Positions 10,301-18,786 of a stretch of DNA of 64,000 nt are shown here, one piece after another; position 1 is the stretch's first letter; every line of letters begins with the position of its first letter. The stretch is taken from positions 51,999 to 115,998 of the forward strand of contig JAFUEP010000044.1 of the NCBI GenBank assembly GCA_017470345.1, written 5' to 3'. A model generated the notes under the pieces. It saw nothing but the letters and a program-made list of their open reading frames with translations. It had not been told where the DNA came from and ran no database searches. Position numbers and translations under genes: made by a program. The DNA is from Prevotella sp. Lineage in GTDB: Bacteria; Bacteroidota; Bacteroidia; Bacteroidales; Bacteroidaceae.

Positions 10301-10387
10301 CACGTTGAAGATGCGCCGCGTCATCAGATTGACGAACGAGACGTCCTTCAGCAGGAAATTATTGAACTCCTGGGGGATATTAGCCAT
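7385..10387 (-). CDS. PEP/pyruvate-binding domain protein with N-terminal receiver-like domains
   Basis: A 1000-residue protein without a signal peptide. Residues about 25-160 and about 172-320 look like two response-regulator receiver folds; the second retains VILLVEDS near residue 173 and ISDTRFPM near 247. Residues about 445-815 carry the ATP-grasp PEP/pyruvate-binding domain of the PPDK/PEP-synthase family (GDGSLGGKGRGLAFLD, SPIAVRSSSLLEDS, LYLLQIRPI). The last about 185 residues form another conserved-looking domain (YVLIGPGRWGSSDPWLG). I see neither the phospho-histidine swivel domain nor the C-terminal PEP-utilising barrel, so it is unlikely to be a complete PEP synthase or PPDK. Similar large proteins are annotated as 'phosphoenolpyruvate synthase' in Bacteroidota (from memory). 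Its real reaction is unknown. Confidence 0.8.
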   Translation of the reverse strand: MANIPQEFNNFLLKDVSFVNLMTRRIFNVLIVANPYDAFMLEDDGRVDEKIFDEYTELGLRYPPTFTQVSTIEEAHHVLQTTSIDLVICMPGTADNDAFAVAREVKALNPDVPCVVLTPFSHGITRRMQDEDLSIFDAIFCWLGNTNLILSIIKLIEDRMNLDHDIEEAGVQVILLVEDSIRFYSSILPNLYNYILAQSKRFSTEALNPHAAAQRKRGRPKVLLARNYEEAWQFYEKYHDNVQGVISDTRFPMRGGSTSLNPAEVRQQTAESNPEAGLKLLRAIRERDPFVPLILTSSESQNRERARQEDFHFIDKNSSKMNVDLRHLLEEHMGFGDFIFRDPQTKQEILRVRSLKELQDNLYNIPDDSFTWHIRRNHMSRWLCARAIFPVSQFLKHITWDRLKDANAHRDIIFEAIVQYRKMKNIGVVAVFDRKKFDRFAHFARIGDGSLGGKGRGLAFLDNIIKRHPELNQFENASVSIPKTVVLCTDFFDDFMDQNDLWGIALSNAPDEVILQHFLEGQLPDDLIDDFLTFFEATKSPIAVRSSSLLEDSHYQPFAGIYSTYMIPYSDDRQAMLHMLAAAIKSVYASVYYRDSKAYMTATQNVIDQEKMAVILQEVVGQQYGDRFYPTFSGVLRSLNYYPIGDEKAEEGIVSLALGLGKYIVDGGQTLRFSPYHPNQILQMSEMELALRDTQTRFYALDMSRVGTDFKVDDGFNILNLRVRQAEQDGSLQYISSTYDPVDQLIRPGYYEGGRKVISFVGVLQQGIFPLPELLRLVQHLGADEMKRPVEIEFACKLDANRQGRLYLLQIRPIVDSKQMLDEDISALPAEQCLLRSQTSLGHGIGDDVCDVVYVKAGEDFTAAANPQIACEIEQINRRFLERGEGYVLIGPGRWGSSDPWLGIPVKWPHISASRVIVETGLKNYHVDPSQGTHFFQNLTSFGVGYFTINTYTGDGIYQKDVLDRMPAVEETEHVRHVRFERPLRILMDGKRQLGAVMLP

Positions 10388-10624
10388 TGTTGATCTCAGT
10401 TTAAACAGGGCTGCGAGGCGTGCCCGCTTTCCCTTTTAATAATTGTTCATGCGACTTTCGCCGCACACTACTCGCAAAAACTCTTAATTAGCCAAGCTTC
10501 GTATCTCTTTAGGCACTGCATTCGAGAGAGAGCGTGTTTCGTGTCTTATCCCGCCCATCTATTAATTTAAAGGGACAATTACTTATAGGATTTCTCGTCG
10601 CAATCTCGAATGCGAATATACGTC

Positions 10625-11968
10625 TTACGGGACGATTTTACCCAGGATGATATTCACCAAGACTGTCACATCAGCATTTGTCACTGAACCGTCACCATCC
10701 ACATCGGCATTTCCAATTCTCAATTGTCCGTTTATATTATCGGTTTTGCGGAGAATAATGTTCATCAAAGCCGTAACGTCAACTACCGAAAGTCGTCCGT
10801 CACCGTTCACGTCGCCAGGAATAGTACTAGGCATCACATCGCTCAACGTGGCTTCGCTCCCGTAGTAGGTCAGACGGAAGTTATCCCAGATGGCCCAGAG
10901 AGTAGTGTTATTCTCCAGCCTGGCTCCCAGGGTGAGAGTGCCAGCATCGGTGAGTTCGATGTACATAGGCTCTGCCTCGTACAGCCCTTGGCGGAAAGAC
11001 TCTCCGGCGGCTGTCATCGATTCTTCTGTACCAGACCGCTCAGGGAATGCTGTTGTCGCGTCGTTGATGTAGAAATATGGCAGATGGTCATAATCGGAGC
11101 CGTCCTGCCTGTAGAATCCCTGGGCTGTGAGTTTGTAGACGCCCTTGGGTGCATCCGCGATGACTTGCGACAGGTCGAATGTGCTGTGCCATGACTCGGC
11201 GCAGGCATTGGGGTGTGTCTCGTCGGCACCGCCACCGATGTCGTAGTTCCACGTGTTGCTTATCGTCCATGCGCTCCATGTATCACGGCGGTTGCGTCCG
11301 AAGCCGGGATCTTTGATCAGGAACGTCGCGTCGACTGGGGACTCCACGGTGGCTGCAGCGAGGGTGGCCTGCTCCTCGGCGAGCATGTCCTGTTCAGAAA
11401 TTACCTCCCACAGCGCGTTCTCGCTGTCGGCTCCCAGACCATTGGTGAGGACGGAGGTTGTGCCGTCATAGCCGATGTAGCTGCCCTCGTCGATGGCAAA
11501 GGTGTAGTACTCTCCTTTTGGAGTGATAGTCACGCTGGCAGGCTGGCTGTCCATGAAGAGGTTCGCTCCGAGGTAATAGTCGGTGCCACCGTTGGACACC
11601 AAGCTCTCTATGGTGTACCTGCCGTCGTTGAGACGGGCGAGGGTCACATAGACGTGCTCGTCGACGAGCGAGGCCTGCGTGCCCCACTTGTTGTCGGCAC
11701 CCCAGTACTGCCCAGTGGCAACGTTCCGCAGGTAGTAGATGCCGTCGGCCAGGTCGGCCTCGGGATCCGGCTCGTCGACTTGTCCGGTAGCCGACACCTG
11801 CTTTCTCTTGCGGTTGCCAAGTTGGTCATACGTATAGGTAACGGATGTTCCGTTGGGGAACACCACCTTTGTCAGCCTATTCAGCTTGTCGTAGGCATAG
11901 GTTGTCTGGGCGAGTGCCGGCAGTGTTACCAGAAGGCAAGACAAAGTATAGAATAATCTTTGTTTCAT
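10625..11968 (-). CDS. Secreted YD-repeat / lectin-like / dockerin protein
   Basis: A 447-residue protein with signal peptide MKQRLFYTLSCLLVTLPALAQ. Residues about 22-60 are two YD (RHS-type) repeats (TYAYDKLNRLTKVVFPNG, YTYDQLGNRKRK). Residues about 75-200 resemble a ricin-like or similar carbohydrate-binding fold (DGIYYLRNVATGQYWG). Residues about 210-370 look like a galactose-binding-type beta sandwich. The end has two Ca-binding dockerin type I repeats (GDVNGDGRLSVVDVTALMN, ADVDGDGSVTNADVTVLVN). It starts 14 bases after the stop of the giant RHS gene and is presumably in its operon. The short YD segment may be a leftover of recombination with an RHS gene (inference). The product shows no resemblance to a known immunity protein. 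Confidence 0.75.
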   Translation of the reverse strand: MKQRLFYTLSCLLVTLPALAQTTYAYDKLNRLTKVVFPNGTSVTYTYDQLGNRKRKQVSATGQVDEPDPEADLADGIYYLRNVATGQYWGADNKWGTQASLVDEHVYVTLARLNDGRYTIESLVSNGGTDYYLGANLFMDSQPASVTITPKGEYYTFAIDEGSYIGYDGTTSVLTNGLGADSENALWEVISEQDMLAEEQATLAAATVESPVDATFLIKDPGFGRNRRDTWSAWTISNTWNYDIGGGADETHPNACAESWHSTFDLSQVIADAPKGVYKLTAQGFYRQDGSDYDHLPYFYINDATTAFPERSGTEESMTAAGESFRQGLYEAEPMYIELTDAGTLTLGARLENNTTLWAIWDNFRLTYYGSEATLSDVMPSTIPGDVNGDGRLSVVDVTALMNIILRKTDNINGQLRIGNADVDGDGSVTNADVTVLVNIILGKIVP

Positions 11969-11982
11969 ATCGGGTAATAAGC

Positions 11983-14900
11983 TTAATTTACAGGTCCCAT
12001 CGTAACTGGGGTTTTAGTTACATAGAAAGGAATATTGCTTTTACTAACATTAATTCCTCTTGCTTGTTCTTGTGCTGTTTTTCGAATTTCCAGTTGCTTA
12101 ACTCTTCTTCTTATTTTGTCTATATATGTTTGGCAATTATTGAAATATGAATTGTACTCTCCATTATCAGAAGGCTTGTAGCTTTTAATAGCTTCAAGAA
12201 CCAGTTCATCTGGATAATACTCTCCAGTATCTATATACATGCCTTTATAAAACCTTTCGTCATTAATCATAGCAGGGTCTTCTTCTCCGCCAAATCCTAT
12301 ATCAGAGATGGGTCTACCACCATTTAGTCCTTCAATAACAACAGGATTATCAAAGAATATTTGTTCGTGAACTCCTTGTATATTTATATAATCAAGAATT
12401 GGAGTGGATAGAGATGATAGTGATGCATCAGCAAGCCAAGCCATTGTCATTGGATCACCTAGGTCTAATGGCCTTTTTTTGATAGTAGCTCTTCCTTCCG
12501 GGTCAATCCCCATAATCGGATTATTATCCGCATAGGGATAGAGGTTGGTGCTCCAGATGGGGTCTTCGCTGAGGAAACGGCCGATGGTGGGGTCATAGTG
12601 GCGGGCACGCATGTAATAGAGGTGATCGGTAAGGTACATCACACCATACTTGCCGACATACTGGAATGGGTTGTAGTCGGCTTCTTGCTTCTGAGTAACC
12701 CCGCCGAACTCGTCATACTGATACTTGTGAGTCACATTGCCGTTCTCGTCAACGATGGCCACGACGGAGCCACGGAAGTCGGTGACATAGTAACTGACAG
12801 CTCCGTTTACAACACGGGCTTCCAGCCCGTTGCCGTAGATGTACTGCGCACCGCTCCTGGTGTCGCTCAGCACGTTGCCCATGCCCAGCGGGTCGGTAGT
12901 GAACCGGATGGTGCCGTAGGAGGCGATGAGCCCCATCGGGTCGTAGCTGATTGCGGTGCCATCAGCATTGGTCAACTGGTCTTGCACGTTCCACTCATAA
13001 GCCTCGCTTCCGCGGCTGGTGGTGTTGCCGTTGCTGTCGAAAGAGAAACTGACGTCACCGGCTGTCAGGATGCGGTTGGCATCGTCGTAGGTGTATTCGG
13101 TGTCCTCGTCGGACAGTATGATGTCTTCGTGGGGCTCCTGCGACGTCTGCTCAGTGATGTTGCCAACGGCGTCGCGTTTGAAGCTGTAGCCGGCAATGAT
13201 GGTGCCGTCGCGTAGCGAGGTCTGCTTGCTCTTCAGACGTCCCACCTCGTCGTAGACATATGTAGTGGTCATGCCGTTGGGGTAGGTGACCTTTGACAGC
13301 TGGCTGTCCTTACGGTAAGTGTAGGCAATGGTTTTCCCGTTGAACGTCACCGATGTCATGCGGTTCAGCCCGTCGTAGTCATACGTCACGCCATTCAGGC
13401 TGGTGAGGTTGCCGTTCTCGTCATAGCCGTAACTGTTGCTATGGCCGTCGTAGGTGGTAGAGGTGATGCGGTTGAAGCCGTCGTAGCCGAACGTCATGGT
13501 CTTGCCGCCTTTGCTGACCGACCTCAGCTGCATCTTGTCGTTGTCGTAGGAGTAGGTGCTTACGCCGTCGCTGACGATACGGCCCAGTGCGTCGTAGGTG
13601 CAGCTGAGCGTCGTCAGGTCGGGCTTGGTGAAGGTCTTGACAGAGCCGTCCTCGTTATAGGTGTAGCGTCTGGTGGCATTGCCGAATCTGACGGCTGTCA
13701 GCCAGTCGGTGGCCTCGTCGTACTCCATGACGGTCTGCATGCTCTTGGCGTTGGTGATGGTCGTCAGATTACCGTTGACATCGTATTCATACCTTGTAGA
13801 GTGTCCCTGTGCGTCGGTTTCGCGGGTCAGGAAGTCGTTGTTGTTGTATTCGTATGTCGTGGTATGGTTGAGGGCGTTGGTAGCGCTTGTCAGCCGGCTG
13901 ACCTCATCATAGACAGCTGTGCTGGAGATACCCAGAGCAGGTAACGTCGTGCTGGTGAGGTTGCCGTAGCTGTTGTAGCCGAACTCCGTCTTCACGCCCA
14001 TAGCGTTCTCCACCTTTGTGGGCAGGCCTTTCTCGTTGACCGTGAAATAGGTGGTGGCGCCCTCAGGAGCCTCTATACGGGTGAGGTTGCAGTGCTCGTC
14101 GTAGAAGTATTCCGTCGTGTTGTTCCTCGGATCGGTCACGGTCTTCAGGTTGTTCTTCCCGTCGTAGGTCATAGTGGTGGTAAGAAGGCCGTCAGCACCG
14201 CCGTCGACGGTAATCTGTTCCACGTTGCCCTTCGTGTCATATCTTATATCGCTCACGTTGGCGTTGTTGCTCTGCATGGCTGTAGGCAACTCAGGGTGCT
14301 GCTCGTTGTCGTAGTTGTAGTTACGAAACAGCCCCTCGCTGCCAGTGAAGGCGGTCACCGCGTTATTCTGGTTGTAGGTGTAGTTGAAGGAGGAGGACTG
14401 TGCACCGCTGCGTGTCACCTTCACAGCTGACGTGGTAGGAGCCGTGGCGTTGCGGTAGTCGGTTGACACACTGACGCTGGTCTGCGCGGTGGGCACGTTG
14501 CCGGCGCCGCTCACCGTCTGGCTGAGACGGCGGTTAGCATCATACTGGTTCTCTATGTAGTTGCCCTTGGGCAGTTGGATGCGGGTCAGCAGTTTTGACG
14601 TGCCCACGTTAGTCATGTCATATTCATAGGTGGTGGTATTATTCTCAGCATCGGTGAAACTCTGCAGCTGTTTCTTGCCTGTGAGCGGGTTGTCGAAGTA
14701 AGAGAATGTGATAGTACGGCTTTTCGGGTCTCTCACTTCCCCAATAAGGTCGGTACCGCTCAAATAGGAGAATGTCAGTGAGCGATGCCCGTCGCTGACG
14801 CTGCTGATGCGCTTTGAGCCGTTTTGTCCGTCCTCATAATTGACGGACAGCTCATTGCCGTTGGCATCGGTGATGCTATAGAGGTAGAGCACCGTGGCGC

Positions 14901-17259
14901 CATCGGCCCCCTGACGTGAGAAGCGGTATTCCACCTGTGACTTTGTCTTGATGGTCACTACGTGGTTTGCGAATGTCATCTCATCGTACACCCCCATGGA
15001 CTCAGGCACCAGCTGACCGTTCTCCGACTTGTAGACATCAATCTGCCCGCCGCCCCAGTGTACGATGGCACGTCCGTTGCCCGATGCGATGTCGCCCACG
15101 ACGTTGATGAAAGAGTGGTAATTGTGGCTCCATCCGTCGCCCAGCGGCTGATAGGTCGTCGTAACGCCGTTGTTGCTCTTCGGGCCATAGAATAACTCGG
15201 GAAGCGTGGTGTTATAGCTGTTATATGTGTGTGCGAAGGTCAGAGGTACCGTTCCACTCATGGCGAAGCTCGTCTTTGTGTAGTGCTGGAAGTTTCCCAT
15301 CGACAGGCCGGCTCCCATGGCAATGGTCTTCAGTGTGGTGTTCAGCGGGTGGAAATAATCATTCTCCGTGGGTGCTGGGTCGTTGAGGACGCCGTCCTCC
15401 ACAGCCTTCATGATGCGGTAGGTCATCAGGAAGCACTCACCTCGCGTGCAGTAGTCGTTGGGGCGGAAGGAAATGAGTCCTTTATTAATGATGCCTAAAT
15501 CAGCGGCCCTTCGCACGTAGCCCATCAGGAACGGATCCCTCTTGGCCAGGCTCACTACGTCGTTGTCAGTCGGGAAGGGGTTATTGGTCCCTTGTACGTC
15601 AGGCTGCAGGTTGAACGTCTCCATGAGCACCTTCAGCGTGTGCAGGCGCGAAATGCTGTCGGCGGGGTAGAAGTTCAGGCGGTTGCGGTCGAAGGGCGTC
15701 ACACCGTCGCCGTAGTCCAGATAGAGCAGGGCTCGCGCAGCCTGATAGTAATAGTCGTTATATTCGTTCCTCTCCGTCAGGTCCTCATACACCGTCGGGA
15801 AGTCGTCTGAGGACACCGTCGATGGCACCTGCTTATAGTTTGTGGCATATACACCGCGGAATGCTATCTTTGCCAGGTGCTGACGCAACAGCGTGCCTTC
15901 TGCATTCGCCTCCTCTTCAGTCGTCCCGTCAATCACTGTATGCTCCTGTAAGTACCGGATCGCATTCGGCAGTTCGTTGGGGTCTATAACGAGGGGATCT
16001 CCAATGTCAACAATCGTTCCAAAATTCTTCCACGGGTCAGTAACTGAGTAGGCTTCGATGCTTTCGGACGGGACGTAGAGGGTGGCCTTACTGGCATATA
16101 AAGAATCAAAAGCTGTAGTACTTGTCTCTGGAATATCCGCAGCAAGACAGAAAACATCGGTGAGCGACCTGCAATACTCGAATGCATCGTCGCCAATGGA
16201 AATTACCGAACTTGGTATAATAAGGGTGGTAAGGTTATAACAGCCAGAGAATGCTAAGTTACCGATGGAAGTCAAAGAGTTGGGAAGATTAATATTGGTG
16301 AGTGCCTCACATAGACTGAAAGCTTCATTACCGATTGAGGTTACAGAGTTGCCTACGCTTACGGAGGAGAGGCTGGTGCATTGATAGAATGCTTCTCCTC
16401 CGATGGAAGTCACGGAGTTCCCAATAATTGCTGTTTTAAGATTTGTGCAACCTGCGAATACAGCCTCCCCTAAGGCCGTCACGGAATTAGGAATGACAAT
16501 AGAGGTGAGACTGGTGCAGTCCCTAAACGCACAATTTTCAATGGAAGTTACTGAGTTGGGAATGTTGATATCGGTGAGGTTGTTACAACTTTGGAAAGCA
16601 TATGTCTCAATGATAGTTACAGAATTCCCTATAGAAACTGTTGTTAGGTTACTACAAAGAGTAAAAGCCATGAAACCAATAGAGGTCACGGAATTAGGGA
16701 TGATGATAGAGGTAAGACCATCACACATAAGAAATGCATAACTTCCAATGGATGTCACGGAGTTCGGAATTTCAGTATTATTGCATCCCCTTATTAATGT
16801 GTTAGTCGCCGTTTCTATAATCGCATTGCAATTGTCTCGTGAGTCATAATAACGATTTCCTCCATCAACGAATATGGAAGAAAGACTGGAACAGCCAGAG
16901 AATGCTCTATTACTGATATAGGTTACTGAATTGGGAATGGTAATAGAAGTTATGCTGGAGCAAGAAGAGAATGCATAGTCGCCAATGGAAATCACAGAGT
17001 TGGGTATACTGATAGAAGTGAGGCTGGAGCAATAGGAAAATGCGTTGTTGCCGATGGAGATCACTGTATAGGTGCCTTCATTATAAACAACAGAACTCGG
17101 TATAGTGACTGTACCTGTGTATTTGTTGTCACCAGAGGTCACGGTAGCGCTCTTAGTGCTCGTGTCCAAGTTGTAGTAGATGCCATCAATCGCCACGTCG
17201 TAGGCACTGGCAACCAGGGGGAGGAGGGCCATTATGGTAAGGAGGATGCTCTTTCTCAT
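11983..17259 (-). CDS. Giant BspA-type LRR + RHS/YD-repeat protein with toxin-like C-terminal tip
   Basis: A 1758-residue secreted protein (signal peptide MRKSILLTIMALLPLVASA). Residues about 45-410 are BspA/TpLRR leucine-rich repeats (IPNSVTSIGSYAF type). Residues about 566-640 resemble an SLH-like segment (RRAADLGIINKGLISFRPND). Residues about 680-1550 are YD/RHS repeats ending in the RHS core motif (RARHYDPTIGRFLSEDP, NNPIMGIDPEG). Everything after about 1587 differs in style and is AT-rich, as expected for a swappable tip of a polymorphic toxin. The tip has His1631 (GVHEQIFF) and Cys1709 (NNCQTYID), the His-before-Cys order of permuted papain/LRAT-like enzymes (inference). No convincing immunity gene follows. 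A -7 element lies at 17315-17322, divergent from gdhA. Confidence 0.85.
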   Translation of the reverse strand: MRKSILLTIMALLPLVASAYDVAIDGIYYNLDTSTKSATVTSGDNKYTGTVTIPSSVVYNEGTYTVISIGNNAFSYCSSLTSISIPNSVISIGDYAFSSCSSITSITIPNSVTYISNRAFSGCSSLSSIFVDGGNRYYDSRDNCNAIIETATNTLIRGCNNTEIPNSVTSIGSYAFLMCDGLTSIIIPNSVTSIGFMAFTLCSNLTTVSIGNSVTIIETYAFQSCNNLTDINIPNSVTSIENCAFRDCTSLTSIVIPNSVTALGEAVFAGCTNLKTAIIGNSVTSIGGEAFYQCTSLSSVSVGNSVTSIGNEAFSLCEALTNINLPNSLTSIGNLAFSGCYNLTTLIIPSSVISIGDDAFEYCRSLTDVFCLAADIPETSTTAFDSLYASKATLYVPSESIEAYSVTDPWKNFGTIVDIGDPLVIDPNELPNAIRYLQEHTVIDGTTEEEANAEGTLLRQHLAKIAFRGVYATNYKQVPSTVSSDDFPTVYEDLTERNEYNDYYYQAARALLYLDYGDGVTPFDRNRLNFYPADSISRLHTLKVLMETFNLQPDVQGTNNPFPTDNDVVSLAKRDPFLMGYVRRAADLGIINKGLISFRPNDYCTRGECFLMTYRIMKAVEDGVLNDPAPTENDYFHPLNTTLKTIAMGAGLSMGNFQHYTKTSFAMSGTVPLTFAHTYNSYNTTLPELFYGPKSNNGVTTTYQPLGDGWSHNYHSFINVVGDIASGNGRAIVHWGGGQIDVYKSENGQLVPESMGVYDEMTFANHVVTIKTKSQVEYRFSRQGADGATVLYLYSITDANGNELSVNYEDGQNGSKRISSVSDGHRSLTFSYLSGTDLIGEVRDPKSRTITFSYFDNPLTGKKQLQSFTDAENNTTTYEYDMTNVGTSKLLTRIQLPKGNYIENQYDANRRLSQTVSGAGNVPTAQTSVSVSTDYRNATAPTTSAVKVTRSGAQSSSFNYTYNQNNAVTAFTGSEGLFRNYNYDNEQHPELPTAMQSNNANVSDIRYDTKGNVEQITVDGGADGLLTTTMTYDGKNNLKTVTDPRNNTTEYFYDEHCNLTRIEAPEGATTYFTVNEKGLPTKVENAMGVKTEFGYNSYGNLTSTTLPALGISSTAVYDEVSRLTSATNALNHTTTYEYNNNDFLTRETDAQGHSTRYEYDVNGNLTTITNAKSMQTVMEYDEATDWLTAVRFGNATRRYTYNEDGSVKTFTKPDLTTLSCTYDALGRIVSDGVSTYSYDNDKMQLRSVSKGGKTMTFGYDGFNRITSTTYDGHSNSYGYDENGNLTSLNGVTYDYDGLNRMTSVTFNGKTIAYTYRKDSQLSKVTYPNGMTTTYVYDEVGRLKSKQTSLRDGTIIAGYSFKRDAVGNITEQTSQEPHEDIILSDEDTEYTYDDANRILTAGDVSFSFDSNGNTTSRGSEAYEWNVQDQLTNADGTAISYDPMGLIASYGTIRFTTDPLGMGNVLSDTRSGAQYIYGNGLEARVVNGAVSYYVTDFRGSVVAIVDENGNVTHKYQYDEFGGVTQKQEADYNPFQYVGKYGVMYLTDHLYYMRARHYDPTIGRFLSEDPIWSTNLYPYADNNPIMGIDPEGRATIKKRPLDLGDPMTMAWLADASLSSLSTPILDYINIQGVHEQIFFDNPVVIEGLNGGRPISDIGFGGEEDPAMINDERFYKGMYIDTGEYYPDELVLEAIKSYKPSDNGEYNSYFNNCQTYIDKIRRRVKQLEIRKTAQEQARGINVSKSNIPFYVTKTPVTMGPVN

Positions 17260-17314
17260 TGCTGAATATGGTTTTTAGTTGTTTTTGTCTTGCTCTATTA
17301 TCGGTTTCTGTGTG

Positions 17315-17322
17315 CAAAATTA
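17315..17322 (-). promoter_or_regulatory. Promoter -7 element (TAATTTTG) of the LRR-RHS gene
   Basis: TAATTTTG on the minus strand fits TAnnTTTG and lies about 56 bases before the start at 17259. It is divergent from the gdhA promoter, with about 40 bases between the two elements. No good -33 TTTG at the usual spacing. Confidence 0.5.
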
Positions 17323-17362
17323 CGCAAAATCCATGAATTTTCATTATTTTAGCAGATTTTAT

Positions 17363-17393
17363 TTTGCCGTACGAAGTTTTTTTCCTACTTTTG
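17363..17393 (+). promoter_or_regulatory. Promoter of gdhA (TTTG, 19 bp, TACTTTTG)
   Basis: A -33 TTTG (17363-17366) and a -7 TACTTTTG (17386-17393) are spaced by 19 bases, an excellent match to the Bacteroidota primary sigma-factor promoter. Start of transcription is expected near 17399, leaving a leader of about 50 bases before the ATG at 17449. Confidence 0.75.
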
Positions 17394-17448
17394 CGCTGAA
17401 AATCCATTAACCATTAACCATATTGGCAAACTTTAAAATCTTTAAACT

Positions 17449-18786
17449 ATGGAAGTTGAGAAAATCATGCAAGAGCTGGAGCGCAAGCACCCCGGCGAGT
17501 TAGAGTTCCTTCAGGCAGTGCGCGAAGTGCTGGAATCCATTAAGGACGTCTACAACCAGCATCCCGAATTTGAGAAAGCAAAGATCGTGGAGCGCATCGT
17601 GGAGCCCGAGCGTATCACGACATTCCGTGTGCCCTGGGTCGACGACAAGGGCGAGGTGCAGGTGAACATCGGCTATCGCGTGCAGTTCAACAGCGCCATC
17701 GGCCCCTACAAGGGCGGTCTGCGCTTCCACCCCTCCGTCAACCTCTCGATCCTGAAGTTCCTCGGCTTCGAGCAGACGTTCAAGAACGCTCTGACCACGC
17801 TCCCCATGGGTGGCGGCAAGGGCGGTTCAGACTTCGCTCCCCGCGGCAAGAGCGACGCTGAGATCATGCGTTTCTGCCAGGCCTTCATGACCGAACTCTA
17901 TAAGGTGATTGGTCCCGACATGGACGTGCCCGCCGGCGACATCGGCGTGGGCGGCCGCGAGATCGGCTACCTCTTTGGCATGTACAAGAAGCTCACCTCG
18001 CAGTTCCACGGCGCTACCCTCACGGGTAAGGGTCTGGAGTGGGGCGGCTCGATCCTCCGTCCCGAGGCTACCGGCTTCGGCGCCCTCTATTTCGTCCACC
18101 ACATGCTCGAGACTCACGGACTCGACATCAAGGGTAAGACCGTCGCACTCTCCGGCTTCGGCAACGTCGCATGGGGTGCTGCCAAGAAGGCTACCGAGCT
18201 GGGCGCCAAGGTCATCACCATCAGCGGCCCCGACGGCTATATCTATGACCCCGCAGGCCTCAACGAAGAGAAGATTGCCTACATGCTCGAGCTCCGCGCC
18301 AGCGGCAACGACATCTGCTCGCCCTACGCCGACGAGTTCCCCGGCTCGACGTTCCACGCCGGACGCAAGCCTTGGGAGGTCAAGGCCGACATCTATCTGC
18401 CCTGCGCTACTCAGAACGAGCTCAACGGCAACGACGCCGACGCTATCCTGGCCCACAAGCCGCTCTGCGTCGCTGAGGTGTCGAACATGGGTTGCACGGC
18501 CGATGCCGTCAACAAGTTCATCGCTGCCCAGCAGCTCTTCGCTCCTGGCAAGGCTGTCAACGCCGGTGGCGTCGCTACCTCGGGCCTCGAGATGACCCAG
18601 AACTCGATGCGCATGTCGTGGACGGCCGAGGAGGTCGATCAGAAGCTCCATCAGATCATGGCAGGCATCCACGCCCAGTGCGTCAAGTACGGCAAGGAGG
18701 ATGGCTACATCAACTACGTGAAGGGCGCCAACGTCGCCGGCTTCATGAAGGTTGCCAATGCCATGATGGCTCAGGGCATCGTGTAA
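17449..18786 (+). CDS. gdhA: Glutamate dehydrogenase (hexameric type)
   Basis: A 445-residue cytoplasmic enzyme, the usual length for the hexameric bacterial family. It interconverts 2-oxoglutarate plus ammonium and glutamate using NAD(P)H and is central to ammonium assimilation. Visible landmarks are the substrate-binding PYKGGLRFHPSVN (Lys88), the catalytic-lysine motif LPMGGGKGGSDF (Lys124), DVPAGDIGVGGREIGY, and the dinucleotide-binding Rossmann motif SGFGNVAWGAA. It has its own strong promoter and a 3' hairpin overlapping the stop codon. The 3' end of the gene is partly duplicated just downstream (18826-18884). Cofactor preference cannot be decided by eye. Confidence 0.97.
   Translation: MEVEKIMQELERKHPGELEFLQAVREVLESIKDVYNQHPEFEKAKIVERIVEPERITTFRVPWVDDKGEVQVNIGYRVQFNSAIGPYKGGLRFHPSVNLSILKFLGFEQTFKNALTTLPMGGGKGGSDFAPRGKSDAEIMRFCQAFMTELYKVIGPDMDVPAGDIGVGGREIGYLFGMYKKLTSQFHGATLTGKGLEWGGSILRPEATGFGALYFVHHMLETHGLDIKGKTVALSGFGNVAWGAAKKATELGAKVITISGPDGYIYDPAGLNEEKIAYMLELRASGNDICSPYADEFPGSTFHAGRKPWEVKADIYLPCATQNELNGNDADAILAHKPLCVAEVSNMGCTADAVNKFIAAQQLFAPGKAVNAGGVATSGLEMTQNSMRMSWTAEEVDQKLHQIMAGIHAQCVKYGKEDGYINYVKGANVAGFMKVANAMMAQGIV

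Noticed and set aside
7385-10387. Annotation as a genuine PEP synthase or pyruvate phosphate dikinase
   Set aside because: Only the nucleotide/pyruvate-binding domain is recognisable; the phospho-histidine and PEP-utilising domains are not seen.
10388-10624. tRNA or riboswitch in the gap before the 1000-residue gene
   Set aside because: Apart from a 10-base dyad (GCATTCGAGA at 10518 and its complement at 10604) no cloverleaf or known riboswitch pattern was found.
10625-11968. Immunity gene for the RHS toxin tip
   Set aside because: The product has a signal peptide, lectin-like and dockerin regions and no similarity to known immunity proteins, so it is not a convincing immunity factor.
11983-17259. 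Type VI secretion or phage-derived toxin delivery
   Set aside because: No VgrG, PAAR, Hcp or sheath gene is present in the window, and the protein begins with a signal peptide and LRRs.
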